A stretch of 64,000 bases of DNA from Epidermidibacterium keratini (lineage in GTDB: Bacteria > Actinomycetota > Actinomycetes > Mycobacteriales > Antricoccaceae): NCBI RefSeq assembly GCF_009834025.1, contig NZ_CP047156.1, positions 434,001 to 498,000 on the forward strand, read 5' to 3'. The notes under the pieces were generated by a model. The model did not search any database, was not told where the DNA came from, and was given only the letters and a program-made list of their open reading frames with translations. Positions 7,904 through 16,517 of this stretch are shown here, piece after piece. Position 1 is the stretch's first letter; each line of letters begins with the position of its first letter. The translations under genes were made by a program, and so were the position numbers.

Positions 7904-8854
7904 ATGGCGAAGTCGTCGAGTCCGGCCACTGAGATCGACGTGGGCCCGCGCACCATCCGGCTGACCAACCCGGACCGGGTCTACTTCCCCGAACGCGGCG
8001 AGACCAAGCGCGATCTCGTCGACTACTACCTCAGCGTGGGCGACGGAATCGTCAACGCGCTGCGCGAGCGGCCCTGCATGCTGCATCGCTACCCCACCGG
8101 GATCACCGGCGAGAAGGTGCACCAAAAACGCATCCCGCACGGTGCCCCGCCGTGGCTGGAGACCGTGGAGCTCTACTTCCCGCGGTTCGGGCGCACGGCC
8201 AACGAGCTGTGCGTGACCGAGCTGGCAAGCGTGATCTGGTGCGTTCAGATGTCGACAGTGGAGTTCCACCCCTGGAACTCCCGCCGCGCCGATCCGGAGA
8301 TGCCGGACGAGTGGCGCATCGACCTCGACCCCGGGCCGGAAAGCGACTGGGCGCAGGTTCGACGTGTCGCGCATGTCGCGCACGAGGCGCTCGACGAGCT
8401 CGGAGCGACGGGCTACCCGAAGACCTCGGGCGGCAATGGATTGCATATATATGTGCGAATTGAGCCTGAATACGGTTTCAAGGACGTACGCCGTGCCGCG
8501 CTGGCGTTTGCCCAGGAGGTGGAGCGGCGCGCGCCTGACGACGTGACGACGACGTGGTGGCGCAAGGACCGCGACCCGCGCGACCTCTTCGTCGACTACA
8601 ACCAAAACGCGCGCGACCACACGATTGCCTCGGCGTACTCGGTGAGAGGTACGCCGGACGCCCGCGTCTCAGCCCCGGTGCAGTGGGATGAGATCGACTC
8701 GTGTGAGCCGCAGGACTTCACCATCGCCACAATGCCGCAGCGGTATGCCGAACTTGGCGACCTGCACGCCGACATCGACCAGCACGTGTTCTCGATCGAC
8801 CCGCTGCTGGAATGGGCCAACCGCGAAGGCCTCGAACCACCCGATCCCGACTGA
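7904..8854 (+). CDS. LigD-type DNA polymerase/primase domain protein (stand-alone)
   Basis: Archaeo-eukaryotic primase-fold polymerase of the kind fused to LigD in bacterial non-homologous end joining, here a free 316-residue protein. The two metal-binding aspartates are D140 and D142 in RIDLDPGP; the nucleotide-binding SGGNGLHIYV follows, and the third acidic position lies in FVDYNQN. The N-terminal TNPDRVYFPE and HRYPTGI are family-typical. No ligase, nuclease or Ku gene is in the window, so whether it joins ends, fills gaps or primes is not known; actinobacteria often have several such paralogs. A short AT-rich patch at 8440-8462 falls within the conserved loop and does not break the frame. 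Confidence 0.9.
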   Translation: MAKSSSPATEIDVGPRTIRLTNPDRVYFPERGETKRDLVDYYLSVGDGIVNALRERPCMLHRYPTGITGEKVHQKRIPHGAPPWLETVELYFPRFGRTANELCVTELASVIWCVQMSTVEFHPWNSRRADPEMPDEWRIDLDPGPESDWAQVRRVAHVAHEALDELGATGYPKTSGGNGLHIYVRIEPEYGFKDVRRAALAFAQEVERRAPDDVTTTWWRKDRDPRDLFVDYNQNARDHTIASAYSVRGTPDARVSAPVQWDEIDSCEPQDFTIATMPQRYAELGDLHADIDQHVFSIDPLLEWANREGLEPPDPD

Positions 8855-8938
8855 CGTCACAGCGGGCGCACCGCTGACGACGCCGCGGCGCTCGTAGGAT
8901 GGAGCCGCAAGCCCAAGATTCGATAGAGCGAGGTAACC

Positions 8939-10162
8939 ATGGTCGCTGGCTCCGACGTTGTGATCTGTGAACCCATTCGTACGCCGGTCGGCGGCTTTCG
9001 CGGCCAGTTCGGCAAGCTCGATGCCGCCCAGCTCGCCAGTGCAGCGCTGACCGGGCTCATCGAGCGCACCGGGCTGCCGGCCGACGAGGTCGACGACGTA
9101 CTGCTCGGGCAGTGCTACCCCAACGGTGAGGCGCCGGCGATCGGCCGCGTGGCAGCGCTCGATGCCGGGCTCGACATCAGCACCGGCGGCTACCAGATCG
9201 ACCGCCGTTGCGGCTCGGGCCTGCAGGCCGTGCTCAACGCCATCATGCAGGTCGCCACCGGCGCCGACCGCCTGGTGATCGCCGGCGGCGCCGAGTCGAT
9301 GACGAACGCCGAGTTCTACGCACTCGGCCTGCGCACCGGCATCAAGGGCGACAGCGTGCCGCTGACCGACCGCCTGGCCCGCGGACGCGTCACGGCCGGC
9401 GGCTACCGCTACCCCGTGCCCGGCGGCATGCTCGAGACCGCCGAGAACCTGCGCGAGGAGTACTCGATCAGCCGCGAAGAGCAGGACGAGTTCGCGTTCA
9501 ACTCGCAGATGAAGGCAACGAAAGCCCAGAAGGACGGGCTCTTCGACGACGAGATCATCCCGGTGACCGTGCCTGGCGGACGCAAGCTGCCCGACCAGAC
9601 GATCACCACCGACGAGCACATCCGCCCCGACACCACCATCGACACACTCGCCAAGCTGACGCCGATCCGGATCAAGGCCGACGAGAACTCGACGGTCACC
9701 GCCGGCAACGCGAGCGGTCAGAACGACGGCGCCTCGATGAGCATCATCACCACGCGCGAGAACGCCGAACGGCTCGGACTGCAGCCCTACGTGCGGCTCG
9801 TCGGCTGGGCGCACGCCGGCGTACCGCCGCGGACCATGGGCATCGGCCCGGTGCCAGCGGTCGCGAAGGTGATGGAGCGCACCGGGCTCAGCCTGGAGCA
9901 GATGGACCTCATCGAGCTCAACGAGGCGTTTGCCGCGCAGGTGCTCGCGTGCCTGCGTGAGTGGGACCTCGACCCTGCCGATGAGCGGCTCAACCCCAGT
10001 GGCTCGGGCATCTCGCTCGGCCACCCGGTCGGCGCGACCGGCGGACGCATCCTCGCCACGATGGCCCGCGAGATGCAGCGCCGCGACGCGCAGTACGGCC
10101 TGGAGACCATGTGCATCGGTGGCGGGCAGGGCCTGGCCGCCGTCTTCGAGCGCGCCTGGTAA
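8939..10162 (+). CDS. Acetyl-CoA C-acyltransferase (thiolase)
   Basis: Thiolase of 407 residues that condenses or cleaves 3-ketoacyl-CoA. The acyl-accepting nucleophile is C91 in DRRCGSGLQ, with GHPVGATGGR and the second cysteine in CIGGGQG near the C-terminus; NEAF lies at the expected place. The N-terminus EPIRTPVGGF is typical of the degradative and acetoacetyl-CoA thiolases. The ATG has GAGCGAGG upstream. It is monocistronic, with a strong bidirectional terminator 6 nt after the stop. Chain-length preference is not deducible. Confidence 0.93.
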   Translation: MVAGSDVVICEPIRTPVGGFRGQFGKLDAAQLASAALTGLIERTGLPADEVDDVLLGQCYPNGEAPAIGRVAALDAGLDISTGGYQIDRRCGSGLQAVLNAIMQVATGADRLVIAGGAESMTNAEFYALGLRTGIKGDSVPLTDRLARGRVTAGGYRYPVPGGMLETAENLREEYSISREEQDEFAFNSQMKATKAQKDGLFDDEIIPVTVPGGRKLPDQTITTDEHIRPDTTIDTLAKLTPIRIKADENSTVTAGNASGQNDGASMSIITTRENAERLGLQPYVRLVGWAHAGVPPRTMGIGPVPAVAKVMERTGLSLEQMDLIELNEAFAAQVLACLREWDLDPADERLNPSGSGISLGHPVGATGGRILATMAREMQRRDAQYGLETMCIGGGQGLAAVFERAW

Positions 10163-10167
10163 CAACG

Positions 10168-10209
10168 CGAAAAAGGGGGCTCCGACCGCGGTCGGAGCCC
10201 CCTTTTTCG
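10168..10209. terminator. Perfect bidirectional terminator
   Basis: A 42-bp perfect palindrome centred at 10188/10189 with five-base A and T runs at its edges, between converging thiolase and erpA genes. It can end transcription from both sides. Confidence 0.95.
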
Positions 10210-10220
10210 TCGTGTGGCGG

Positions 10221-10568
10221 TTAGCTAAACGAGTCGCCGCACGCGCACGATCCCGTGGCGTTCGGGTTGTCGATGGTGAAGCCCTGCTTCTCGATGGTGT
10301 CGACGAAGTCGATCACCGCACCGCCGAGGTAGGGCACGCTCATGCGGTCAACGACGACCTCGACGCCGCCGAAGTCCGCGATCGCGTCGCCGTCAAGCGA
10401 GCGCTCATCGAAGAACAGCTGGTAGCGCAGGCCCGAGCAACCGCCGGGCTGCACCGCAACACGCAATCGCAGGTCATCGCGGCCTTCCTGGTTCAGCAGC
10501 GACTTCACCTTCGTCGCCGCCGCGTCCGAGAGCTGGATGCCTTCGACTGCCTGGGTCTCAACGCTCAT
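10221..10568 (-). CDS. erpA: Iron-sulfur cluster insertion protein (HesB/IscA/ErpA family)
   Basis: A-type carrier of 115 residues that delivers Fe-S clusters to target proteins. The three cysteine ligands are in place: one in QPGGCSGLRYQ and two in the C-terminal SCACGDSF. The ATG at 10568 (MSVETQ) has GAAGAGGA upstream and fits the family length; the longer frame to 10712 is rejected. It matches the position of Rv2204c in M. tuberculosis, next to glycerate kinase. It lies 109 nt downstream of the glycerate kinase gene, on the same strand. Confidence 0.93.
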   Translation of the reverse strand: MSVETQAVEGIQLSDAAATKVKSLLNQEGRDDLRLRVAVQPGGCSGLRYQLFFDERSLDGDAIADFGGVEVVVDRMSVPYLGGAVIDFVDTIEKQGFTIDNPNATGSCACGDSFS

Positions 10569-10677
10569 GCCTATGTTCCTCTTCCTGGCCTGGGTGGGCT
10601 GGCGTACTCCTTCAGTAGCGCAACAGCGCCAAACCGCCGGTTCATTCCCGACTTCACCAATCGTACGCCGCTCGGCC

Positions 10678-11802
10678 TCAACGCAGCCACGCGCGCGCCG
10701 CAGACTCGGCAAGCTCGGTCAGTACGTCGGCGGCCTCCCCCATCGCGCGGTCTGCTCCGGCGTACTCGACCATCGAGTGCGCCTCGTCGATCGAGTACGC
10801 TGCCAGCTGGCGCCGCCCGAGCGTGACATCACCGGCCAGCACGATGCACGGCACCGCGTGCTGCGCCGCGAGCGCCGCGACGCCGGCCGGAACCTTGCCG
10901 CGCACCGACTGCTCGTCGAAGCGGCCCTCGCCGGTGACGACGAGGTCGGCATCGGCGATCTGCTCGCTTAGCCCGAGTGCGCTCGCGACGACGTCGAAGC
11001 CGCTCCTGCGCTTGCCGCGCAGCGCAAACAGCGCGGCGCCCATGCCGCCAGCGGCTCCCCCGCCCGGCAGCTGCCCGAGACCGGCCGGGGTGACCTTGCG
11101 GTCGCGCTCCAGCAGCTCGGCGTACCTCGCCAGGGCCTGTTCGAAGACCGGGATCTGCTCGGGCGTGACGCCCTTCTGTGGGCCAAAGACCGCGGTCGCG
11201 CCGTCCGGTCCGAGCAGCGGCGAGTCGACGTCGGTGGCCGCGACGACAGACGCGGTCCGCAGCGCCGCGAAGCCTTCGATGCGCTCAGCACCCAGTAGCG
11301 CGAGCGGTCCAGGCCCGACGGCGACTCCCGCGGCGTCGTACGCGACGACCCCGACTGCGGCCAACAGGCCCGCTCCCCCGTCGTTGGTGCCCGACCCGCC
11401 GAGCCCGACATAGAGCGTGCGAGCCCCCGACTCCACGGCGCCGAGCATCAACAGCCCCACGCCGTACGACGAGGCGACCGCCGGGTCGCGCTCGCCCTCG
11501 CTGACCAGCGCCAGCCCGGCTGCCTGCGCCGACTCGATGTATGCCGCGCCCCCGGCCGCGAGCAGCACGCTGCCCTCCACCGCTCGCCCGAGCGGGTCGA
11601 GGGTGGGCACCGCGACCCGCCTCGCGTCCGGCAGACCGGTGGCGAGAGCGTCGATGAAGCCCGGTCCGCCATCGGACATCGGCGCCGTCGCCAGCTCGAC
11701 CGACCCACTGGCTGCCTGCGCGAATCCCGCGGCGATGGCCTCGGCGGCCTGCGGAGCGCTGAGCGTGTCACCGAACGAGTCGGGAGCGATCACCACCTTC
11801 AT
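10678..11802 (-). CDS. Glycerate kinase (GlxK/GarK family)
   Basis: Phosphorylates glycerate to phosphoglycerate. The 374-residue protein starts MKVVIAPDSFGDTLSA, the hallmark of the family, followed by PMSDGGPGFIDAL, YVGLGGSGTNDGGAGLLAAVG and GEGRFDEQSVRGK. The start at 11802 is set by this N-terminus; a CAGGGT box lies 7 nt upstream and there is no Shine-Dalgarno sequence. Neighbours are erpA downstream and a divergent GNAT gene. The order erpA-glycerate kinase matches Rv2204c-Rv2205c. Confidence 0.93.
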   Translation of the reverse strand: MKVVIAPDSFGDTLSAPQAAEAIAAGFAQAASGSVELATAPMSDGGPGFIDALATGLPDARRVAVPTLDPLGRAVEGSVLLAAGGAAYIESAQAAGLALVSEGERDPAVASSYGVGLLMLGAVESGARTLYVGLGGSGTNDGGAGLLAAVGVVAYDAAGVAVGPGPLALLGAERIEGFAALRTASVVAATDVDSPLLGPDGATAVFGPQKGVTPEQIPVFEQALARYAELLERDRKVTPAGLGQLPGGGAAGGMGAALFALRGKRRSGFDVVASALGLSEQIADADLVVTGEGRFDEQSVRGKVPAGVAALAAQHAVPCIVLAGDVTLGRRQLAAYSIDEAHSMVEYAGADRAMGEAADVLTELAESAARAWLR

Positions 11803-11872
11803 GGCCCTCACCCTGCCAGCGTTACCCTTGATGTGCACGTCGGGGCACTCCAGGTGAAAGGCGCACATAGGC

Positions 11873-12787
11873 GTGGTGGCAGTCAAAAAAGGTGCTGTCG
11901 AGCTCGTGCGGGCAATGACCTACGACGACCTCCCGCAGGTAGTCAAGATCGCCCGACGTGCCTACGACGAAGACATCAGCGTTATCTCCGAACGCCCCGG
12001 CCTTGAGCCGTGGGCCGACTCGGTCAAAGGTCGCGAAGACACCCGGATCACCTCCCAGGACCTGGCCGAGCACATCCTGCGCCACGACGCCGGGACCTGC
12101 TTGGTCGCCGAGGACGACGGCAAGGTCAACGGCGCGATGATGGCGATCAACCGCGAGGGCATGATCATCATGTCGATGCTGGCGGTGCGCCCGAAGGCTC
12201 AAGGTCGCGGCTACGCGGCGGCGATCATCGACCGGATGCGCGCGATGCTCGATGACTACCGACGTGCCATGGCGGTGGTCAAGGCCTCCGAGACGATTCG
12301 CGCGATGTTCCCGTGGAACTTCGATGTCCATCCGGCCATGCGCGCGGGCGGGCAGATCGACCGCTCACGCCTGAGCACCACGAAGTCGGTGCGCGAGGGT
12401 ACGCCGCAGGACCGCGACTTCATCGAGGGACTCGACCGTCGGCTACGCGGTGCCAGCCGCGGGGTCGACCACGACCTGCTTGCCAGCCGGGCGCGGCTGT
12501 TCGTTGCCGAAGAACGCAGCGCGCGCGGCTACGCCTACGCACACTCCGACGGCTCCCCGCTCACCCTCGCGGCCACCACGACTACCGTCGCCCGCGAGCT
12601 GCTGACGAGCTGCCTGGCCTCTGGAAGCCCCGGCGACGCCCCGGTGGTGCGCAACCTGACCGGGGAGCAGCGCTGGGCGTTCGACGTCGTGCGTTCGCTG
12701 GGGATGGACCTGCACCTGGCCGGGCCGGTGATCGTGCGCGGCATGGCGCTGCCCGCGCCGTACCTCCCGCATGACTCGCTGGGCTAG
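11873..12787 (+). CDS. GNAT-family N-acetyltransferase with C-terminal extension
   Basis: The first ~150 residues form a GNAT fold with the acetyl-CoA loop VRPKAQGRGYAAAII and an upstream VAEDDGKVNGAMM strand pair. The second half (MFPWNFDVHPAMR..., then AHSDGSPLTLAATTTT) resembles a second, degenerate acetyltransferase-like or DUF domain. Substrate unknown. The start is uncertain: GTG 11873 and GTG 11876 both lack a good site. It is divergent from glycerate kinase and convergent with the universal stress gene. Confidence 0.75.
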   Translation: MVAVKKGAVELVRAMTYDDLPQVVKIARRAYDEDISVISERPGLEPWADSVKGREDTRITSQDLAEHILRHDAGTCLVAEDDGKVNGAMMAINREGMIIMSMLAVRPKAQGRGYAAAIIDRMRAMLDDYRRAMAVVKASETIRAMFPWNFDVHPAMRAGGQIDRSRLSTTKSVREGTPQDRDFIEGLDRRLRGASRGVDHDLLASRARLFVAEERSARGYAYAHSDGSPLTLAATTTTVARELLTSCLASGSPGDAPVVRNLTGEQRWAFDVVRSLGMDLHLAGPVIVRGMALPAPYLPHDSLG

Positions 12788-12814
12788 CGCGCTGTCTGGA
12801 GTCTTGCTAAGACG

Positions 12815-13216
12815 CTAGGCCTTGGTCACGAGCACCGGCACCGAGGCATCAAGCAGCACCCGCTGCACGGTGCTCCCCATCAGCAGCTTGCCGACCGCCG
12901 ACCGCTTGCGCGAGCCGATCACCATCAGGTCGATCGCGGCCTGATCGGCCAGTTCGAGCAACGCCTCCGGCAGGCTGCCGCGCGTCGGGCCGGTCACCAG
13001 CTCCCACGACAGGCCCTCGGGTGCACCTGCGGCATCGAGCCGCTCGCGCACCGTCTCGCTGACGCTCGCGTTCAGGGCGCCATCGGCGGCATGCTCGGAG
13101 GTGTCGACGACATGAAGCACAGCGAGCGGCTGACCGCGTAACACCGCCTCCTGCACTGCGGCTCGCAGCGCGGCATCGCCGGCTGGGGTGTTGCTCAGTG
13201 CCACGCCAATCGTCAT
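12815..13216 (-). CDS. Universal stress protein (UspA family)
   Basis: Single-domain UspA-fold protein of 133 residues. The strand-helix pattern starts TIGVALSNTPAGDAALRAA and ends with the nucleotide loop region VIGSRKRSAVGKLLMGSTVQRVL. In the ATP-binding form of this family the loop reads G-x2-G-x9-G-S/T; here the second Gly is replaced (GSRK), so ATP binding is possible but doubtful. ATG 13216 is preferred because GAAGGA lies 5 nt upstream, whereas ATG 13222 overlaps that site. Confidence 0.85.
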   Translation of the reverse strand: MTIGVALSNTPAGDAALRAAVQEAVLRGQPLAVLHVVDTSEHAADGALNASVSETVRERLDAAGAPEGLSWELVTGPTRGSLPEALLELADQAAIDLMVIGSRKRSAVGKLLMGSTVQRVLLDASVPVLVTKA

Positions 13217-13257
13217 GTCCATCCTTCGTCGTACGCCGCCACCGTCTTATGCGACAC

Positions 13258-13352
13258 CACGTCACGTCCACGGCAGCCTATCGTGACGTGAGAGATATCT
13301 ATCTGCCAAGATACTTCGTTAAGACCTAAACGGTTGAGTGTCAACTTGGCAG
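13258..13352 (+). promoter_or_regulatory. Two dyads upstream of the tct operon, possible operators
   Basis: CACGTCACG at 13258-13266 is mirrored by CGTGACGTG at 13282-13290. CTGCCAAG at 13303-13310 is mirrored by CTTGGCAG at 13345-13352. Between them lies an AT-richer stretch (GAGATATCTATCT) unlike the surroundings. They sit directly before tctC and after the divergent usp start, so they may bind a regulator not encoded here. Confidence 0.35.
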
Positions 13353-13380
13353 TGTGTCGGCAGCAAAGGACGTGGTCACG

Positions 13381-14382
13381 ATGGCAGGCAAGACCCGAGT
13401 CGCACAGGCGCTCGGAGTCGTGGTCGTACTCGTGCTCGCCATCTTCGCGGTCCTCGATGCGCGTGGCGAAAGCGATGAGGGCGGCCCGAGCGCCAAGCTG
13501 ACCCTCGTCGCTCCCGCCGCCGTCGGTGGCGGTTGGGATCTCGTCGCCCGCGAGGCCCAGCAGGCGCTGCGCAGCGATGCGATCAGCACCTCGGTCAGCG
13601 TCGTCAACGTCCCCGGCGCCGGCGGCACCATCGGGCTGAGCCAGCTCGTGGGCATGGAAGGCGACGGCCAGACGATGATGGTCATGGGCACGGTCATGCT
13701 CGGCGGCATCGTGCAGGCCGGCGGCAACATCACCCTCGCCGACACCACCCCGATCGCCCGGCTGGCCGAGGACTTCGAGGTGATCGCGGTCCCCGCGGAC
13801 TCGCCGTACGAGACCCTCGATGACTTCTTGGCCGACTGGAAGAACGACCCGGCGAGCATCCCGATCGGCGGCGGGTCGGCCGGCGGCATCGATCACCTGG
13901 TCGCCGCGCAGCTGGCCAAGGCTGCGGGGATCGACCCAGCCCAGCTGCACTACACCCCGCACAGCGGTGGTGGCGAGCTCACCCAGTCGCTCACGTCGAC
14001 CGCGTCCGGAACGGTCAACATCGGCATCAGCGGCTACAACGACTTCCGCGATCTCATCGAGGGCGGAAAGCTTCGCGCGCTGGCCATCGTCGCGCCTGAG
14101 CCGGTCGAGGGTATCGACGTACCGACGATGATCGAGCTCGGCTATCCGGAGGTCGACCTGGTCAACTGGCGTGGCTTCGTCGCCCCGCCGGGTATCAGTG
14201 AGGACGAGCGCGCGCAGCTGGTCCAGGTGGTCAAGGACATGGTCGCCACCGACTCGTGGGCCGAGGCCGTCGAGCTCAACAAGTGGCAGGAGAACTACGC
14301 CGACGGCTCGGAGTTCGAAGACTTCATCGCCTCGGAGCAAGAACGAATCGCAGCCCTCATGGAGGAACTGGAACTCGTATGA
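13381..14382 (+). CDS. tctC: Tripartite tricarboxylate transporter substrate-binding protein
   Basis: Extracytoplasmic solute receptor of the TctCBA family, 333 residues from ATG 13381, which follows AAAGGA; a GTG at 13354 is possible. One N-terminal hydrophobic segment (VAQALGVVVVLVLAIFAVLD) acts as signal or anchor, with no clear lipobox. The mature part has the family motifs APAAVGGGWDLVAR and NVPGAGGTIGLSQL, a phosphate-cradle-like loop SAGGIDHLVAAQLAK, and GISGYNDF. The ligand is presumably a carboxylate, but is not known. First gene of tctC-tctB-tctA. Confidence 0.9.
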   Translation: MAGKTRVAQALGVVVVLVLAIFAVLDARGESDEGGPSAKLTLVAPAAVGGGWDLVAREAQQALRSDAISTSVSVVNVPGAGGTIGLSQLVGMEGDGQTMMVMGTVMLGGIVQAGGNITLADTTPIARLAEDFEVIAVPADSPYETLDDFLADWKNDPASIPIGGGSAGGIDHLVAAQLAKAAGIDPAQLHYTPHSGGGELTQSLTSTASGTVNIGISGYNDFRDLIEGGKLRALAIVAPEPVEGIDVPTMIELGYPEVDLVNWRGFVAPPGISEDERAQLVQVVKDMVATDSWAEAVELNKWQENYADGSEFEDFIASEQERIAALMEELELV

Positions 14383-14945
14383 CAAGCCCCCCACCCGACG
14401 TATCGGACGACGACGTCGCGCGATCGAGCGCCACCGAGCCGCCCGCCCGCGATCTTGGTGCGCTGGTGATCCCCGGCGTGCTCGTCGTACTCGGCACGCT
14501 GCTGGTCACCGGCATCGTGACCATGAGAGAAGCCGGAGACGGCGGACTGTTTGGCCCCAAAGCATTTCCCTGGCTGGTCGCCGGACTGTGCTACGTCGTC
14601 GCGGTCCTGATGACGGTGCAGATTCTGCGCCCGCACCCGCCAGCCGCGAGCGCCGATCCCGGCGACGAGGCAGACACGATCCTCGATACCGAGCCGCCGC
14701 AGGCGACATCGAGCAACTGGCGCTCCCTCGGCATCGTGATCGGTGGTGTCGTGCTGTTCATCGTGATGCTGGAGCCGGTCGGCTGGCTGATCTCGGCGAC
14801 CTTGCTGTTTGCGATCGTGTCGTTCGGGCTCGGCGCCCGCAACCACGTCGTCGGCCTGCTCGCCGGGCTCGGAATGGCCTCGGCGGTCCAGCTGGTCTTC
14901 AGCGGGTTCCTCGGCATTCACATTCCACCCGGAATCCTGGGGTGA
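14379..14945 (+). CDS. tctB: Tripartite tricarboxylate transporter small membrane subunit
   Basis: Protein of 188 residues with four hydrophobic helices (about 26-46, 61-83, 112-130 and 134-170) and an acidic hydrophilic loop between the second and third, the usual TctB layout. ATG 14379 overlaps the tctC stop by 4 nt (ATGA), showing translational coupling and fixing the start. Confidence 0.9.
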   Translation: MTSPPPDVSDDDVARSSATEPPARDLGALVIPGVLVVLGTLLVTGIVTMREAGDGGLFGPKAFPWLVAGLCYVVAVLMTVQILRPHPPAASADPGDEADTILDTEPPQATSSNWRSLGIVIGGVVLFIVMLEPVGWLISATLLFAIVSFGLGARNHVVGLLAGLGMASAVQLVFSGFLGIHIPPGILG

Positions 14946-14950
14946 GCTAA

Positions 14951-16453
14951 GTGGACCAGATTTCCAACCTGCTCGCTGGCTTCGGCGACGTCTTCACCCT
15001 CAACAACCTCATCTTCGTCGCTATAGGTGCGATCTTGGGCACCGCGGTCGGCGTACTGCCCGGGCTCGGCTCGGCGATGGCCGTCGCCCTGCTGCTCCCG
15101 CTGACCGCCAGCCTCGACCCGCTCGCCGCGCTGGCGATGTTTGCCGGCATCTACTTCGGCGGCCTGTTCGGCGACTCGATCGCCGGCATCCTGATGAACA
15201 CGCCAGGCAACAGTACGGCGATCGCATCCTCACTCGAAGGCCACCGCATGGCCCGCTCCGGTCGCGCCGCGCAAGCACTCGCCACGGCGGCGATCGGTGC
15301 GTTCCTCGGCGGCCTGATCGCGACGATCCTGGTCGTGTTCTTCGCCCCGACGATGGCCGACCTGGCGACCCGCTTCGGACCGGCGGAGTTCTTCGCGCTG
15401 GCCGTCTTCGCCTTCGTCGCGATCTCGACCGTCGTCTCGGACTCCGCGATCCGAGGCCTGGCGGGCCTGGCGATCGGGCTCACCCTGGCGCTGGTTGGTA
15501 TCGACCAGCCGACCGGCACCGAGCGGTTCACCTTCGGGCTGCGGCCGCTCTTCGACGGCATCGACATCGTGGTCATCACCGTCGCGCTGCTCGCGCTCGG
15601 CGAGGTCTTCTACCAGGCCTCACGCATCGGTCAGCCCGACGAGGCCCAGCTGCTGAAGACCAAGGGGCGCCCGTTTCTCTCGCGCGCCGAGTTTGCCAAA
15701 GCGCTGCCGGCCTGGCTGCGCGGCACCGGCTTCGGCGTACCGTTCGGCGTCATCCCGGTCGGCGGCGCAGAGGTACCGACCTTCCTGTCCTACGGCACCG
15801 AGCGCACGCTGGCCCGCCGCCGCAAGGACAACCAGTTCGGCAAGGGCGCGATCGAGGGCGTCGCCGGGCCCGAGGCGGCCGGCAACGCGACGGCGGGTAC
15901 GGCGATGGGTGCCCTGCTGTCGCTGGGCCTACCGACGTCGGCAACCGCCGCCGTACTACTGATCGCGTTCCGCCAGTACGGCATGCAGCCGGGCCCGCTG
16001 CTCTTCGAGCGCAACGGCGACATCGTGTGGGCGCTGCTGGCCAGCCTCTTCATCGCCATGGTGATCCTGCTGATCTTGAACCTGCCGATGGCACCGCTGT
16101 GGGCGCGGCTGCTGAAGGTGCCCAAGGCCTACCTCTACGCCGGCATCAGCCTGCTCGCCGCGTTCGGTGTGTACGCCGCCGGCTCCAGCACCACCGACCT
16201 GTGGATCATGCTCGGGCTCGGCCTGCTCGGCTTTGCGATGCGCCGCTTCGACATCCCCATCGCCCCGGTGCTGATCGCGGTGATCCTCGGGCCGCTGGCC
16301 GAGTACTCGCTGCGCGACGCGATGGGCAACTCCGGCAACGATCCCGGCGTACTCGTCAGCAGCCCGATCACGATCGTGCTGTACGCCGTACTCATCGCCG
16401 GTGTCGTGTGGGCGGTGCTGCGTCGGCGGCGTTCGGCGCAGGCTGACTTCTAG
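14951..16453 (+). CDS. tctA: Tripartite tricarboxylate transporter large membrane subunit
   Basis: Permease of 500 residues and about 11-12 membrane segments. The N-terminal signature GTAVGVLPGLGSAMAVALLLP and the loop GIYFGGLFGDSIAGILMNTPG are typical of TctA, and the matching repeat in the second half reads PEAAGNATAGTAMGALLSLGLP. The GTG start is 5 nt after the tctB stop. It completes a sodium-driven carboxylate uptake system with tctC and tctB; no two-component regulator is adjacent. Confidence 0.93.
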   Translation: MDQISNLLAGFGDVFTLNNLIFVAIGAILGTAVGVLPGLGSAMAVALLLPLTASLDPLAALAMFAGIYFGGLFGDSIAGILMNTPGNSTAIASSLEGHRMARSGRAAQALATAAIGAFLGGLIATILVVFFAPTMADLATRFGPAEFFALAVFAFVAISTVVSDSAIRGLAGLAIGLTLALVGIDQPTGTERFTFGLRPLFDGIDIVVITVALLALGEVFYQASRIGQPDEAQLLKTKGRPFLSRAEFAKALPAWLRGTGFGVPFGVIPVGGAEVPTFLSYGTERTLARRRKDNQFGKGAIEGVAGPEAAGNATAGTAMGALLSLGLPTSATAAVLLIAFRQYGMQPGPLLFERNGDIVWALLASLFIAMVILLILNLPMAPLWARLLKVPKAYLYAGISLLAAFGVYAAGSSTTDLWIMLGLGLLGFAMRRFDIPIAPVLIAVILGPLAEYSLRDAMGNSGNDPGVLVSSPITIVLYAVLIAGVVWAVLRRRRSAQADF

Positions 16454-16517
16454 GCGCTCCAGCCCGCACAGGTGAGCGAGGCTGCACTTGTGAGCTCCCG
16501 GTATCCTGGTGGGCATC

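Noticed and set aside
8437-8465. AT-rich patch (GCATATATATGTGCG) as an inserted or foreign element
   Set aside because: It encodes the conserved GNGLHIYVRI loop of the polymerase in frame, so it is normal coding sequence.
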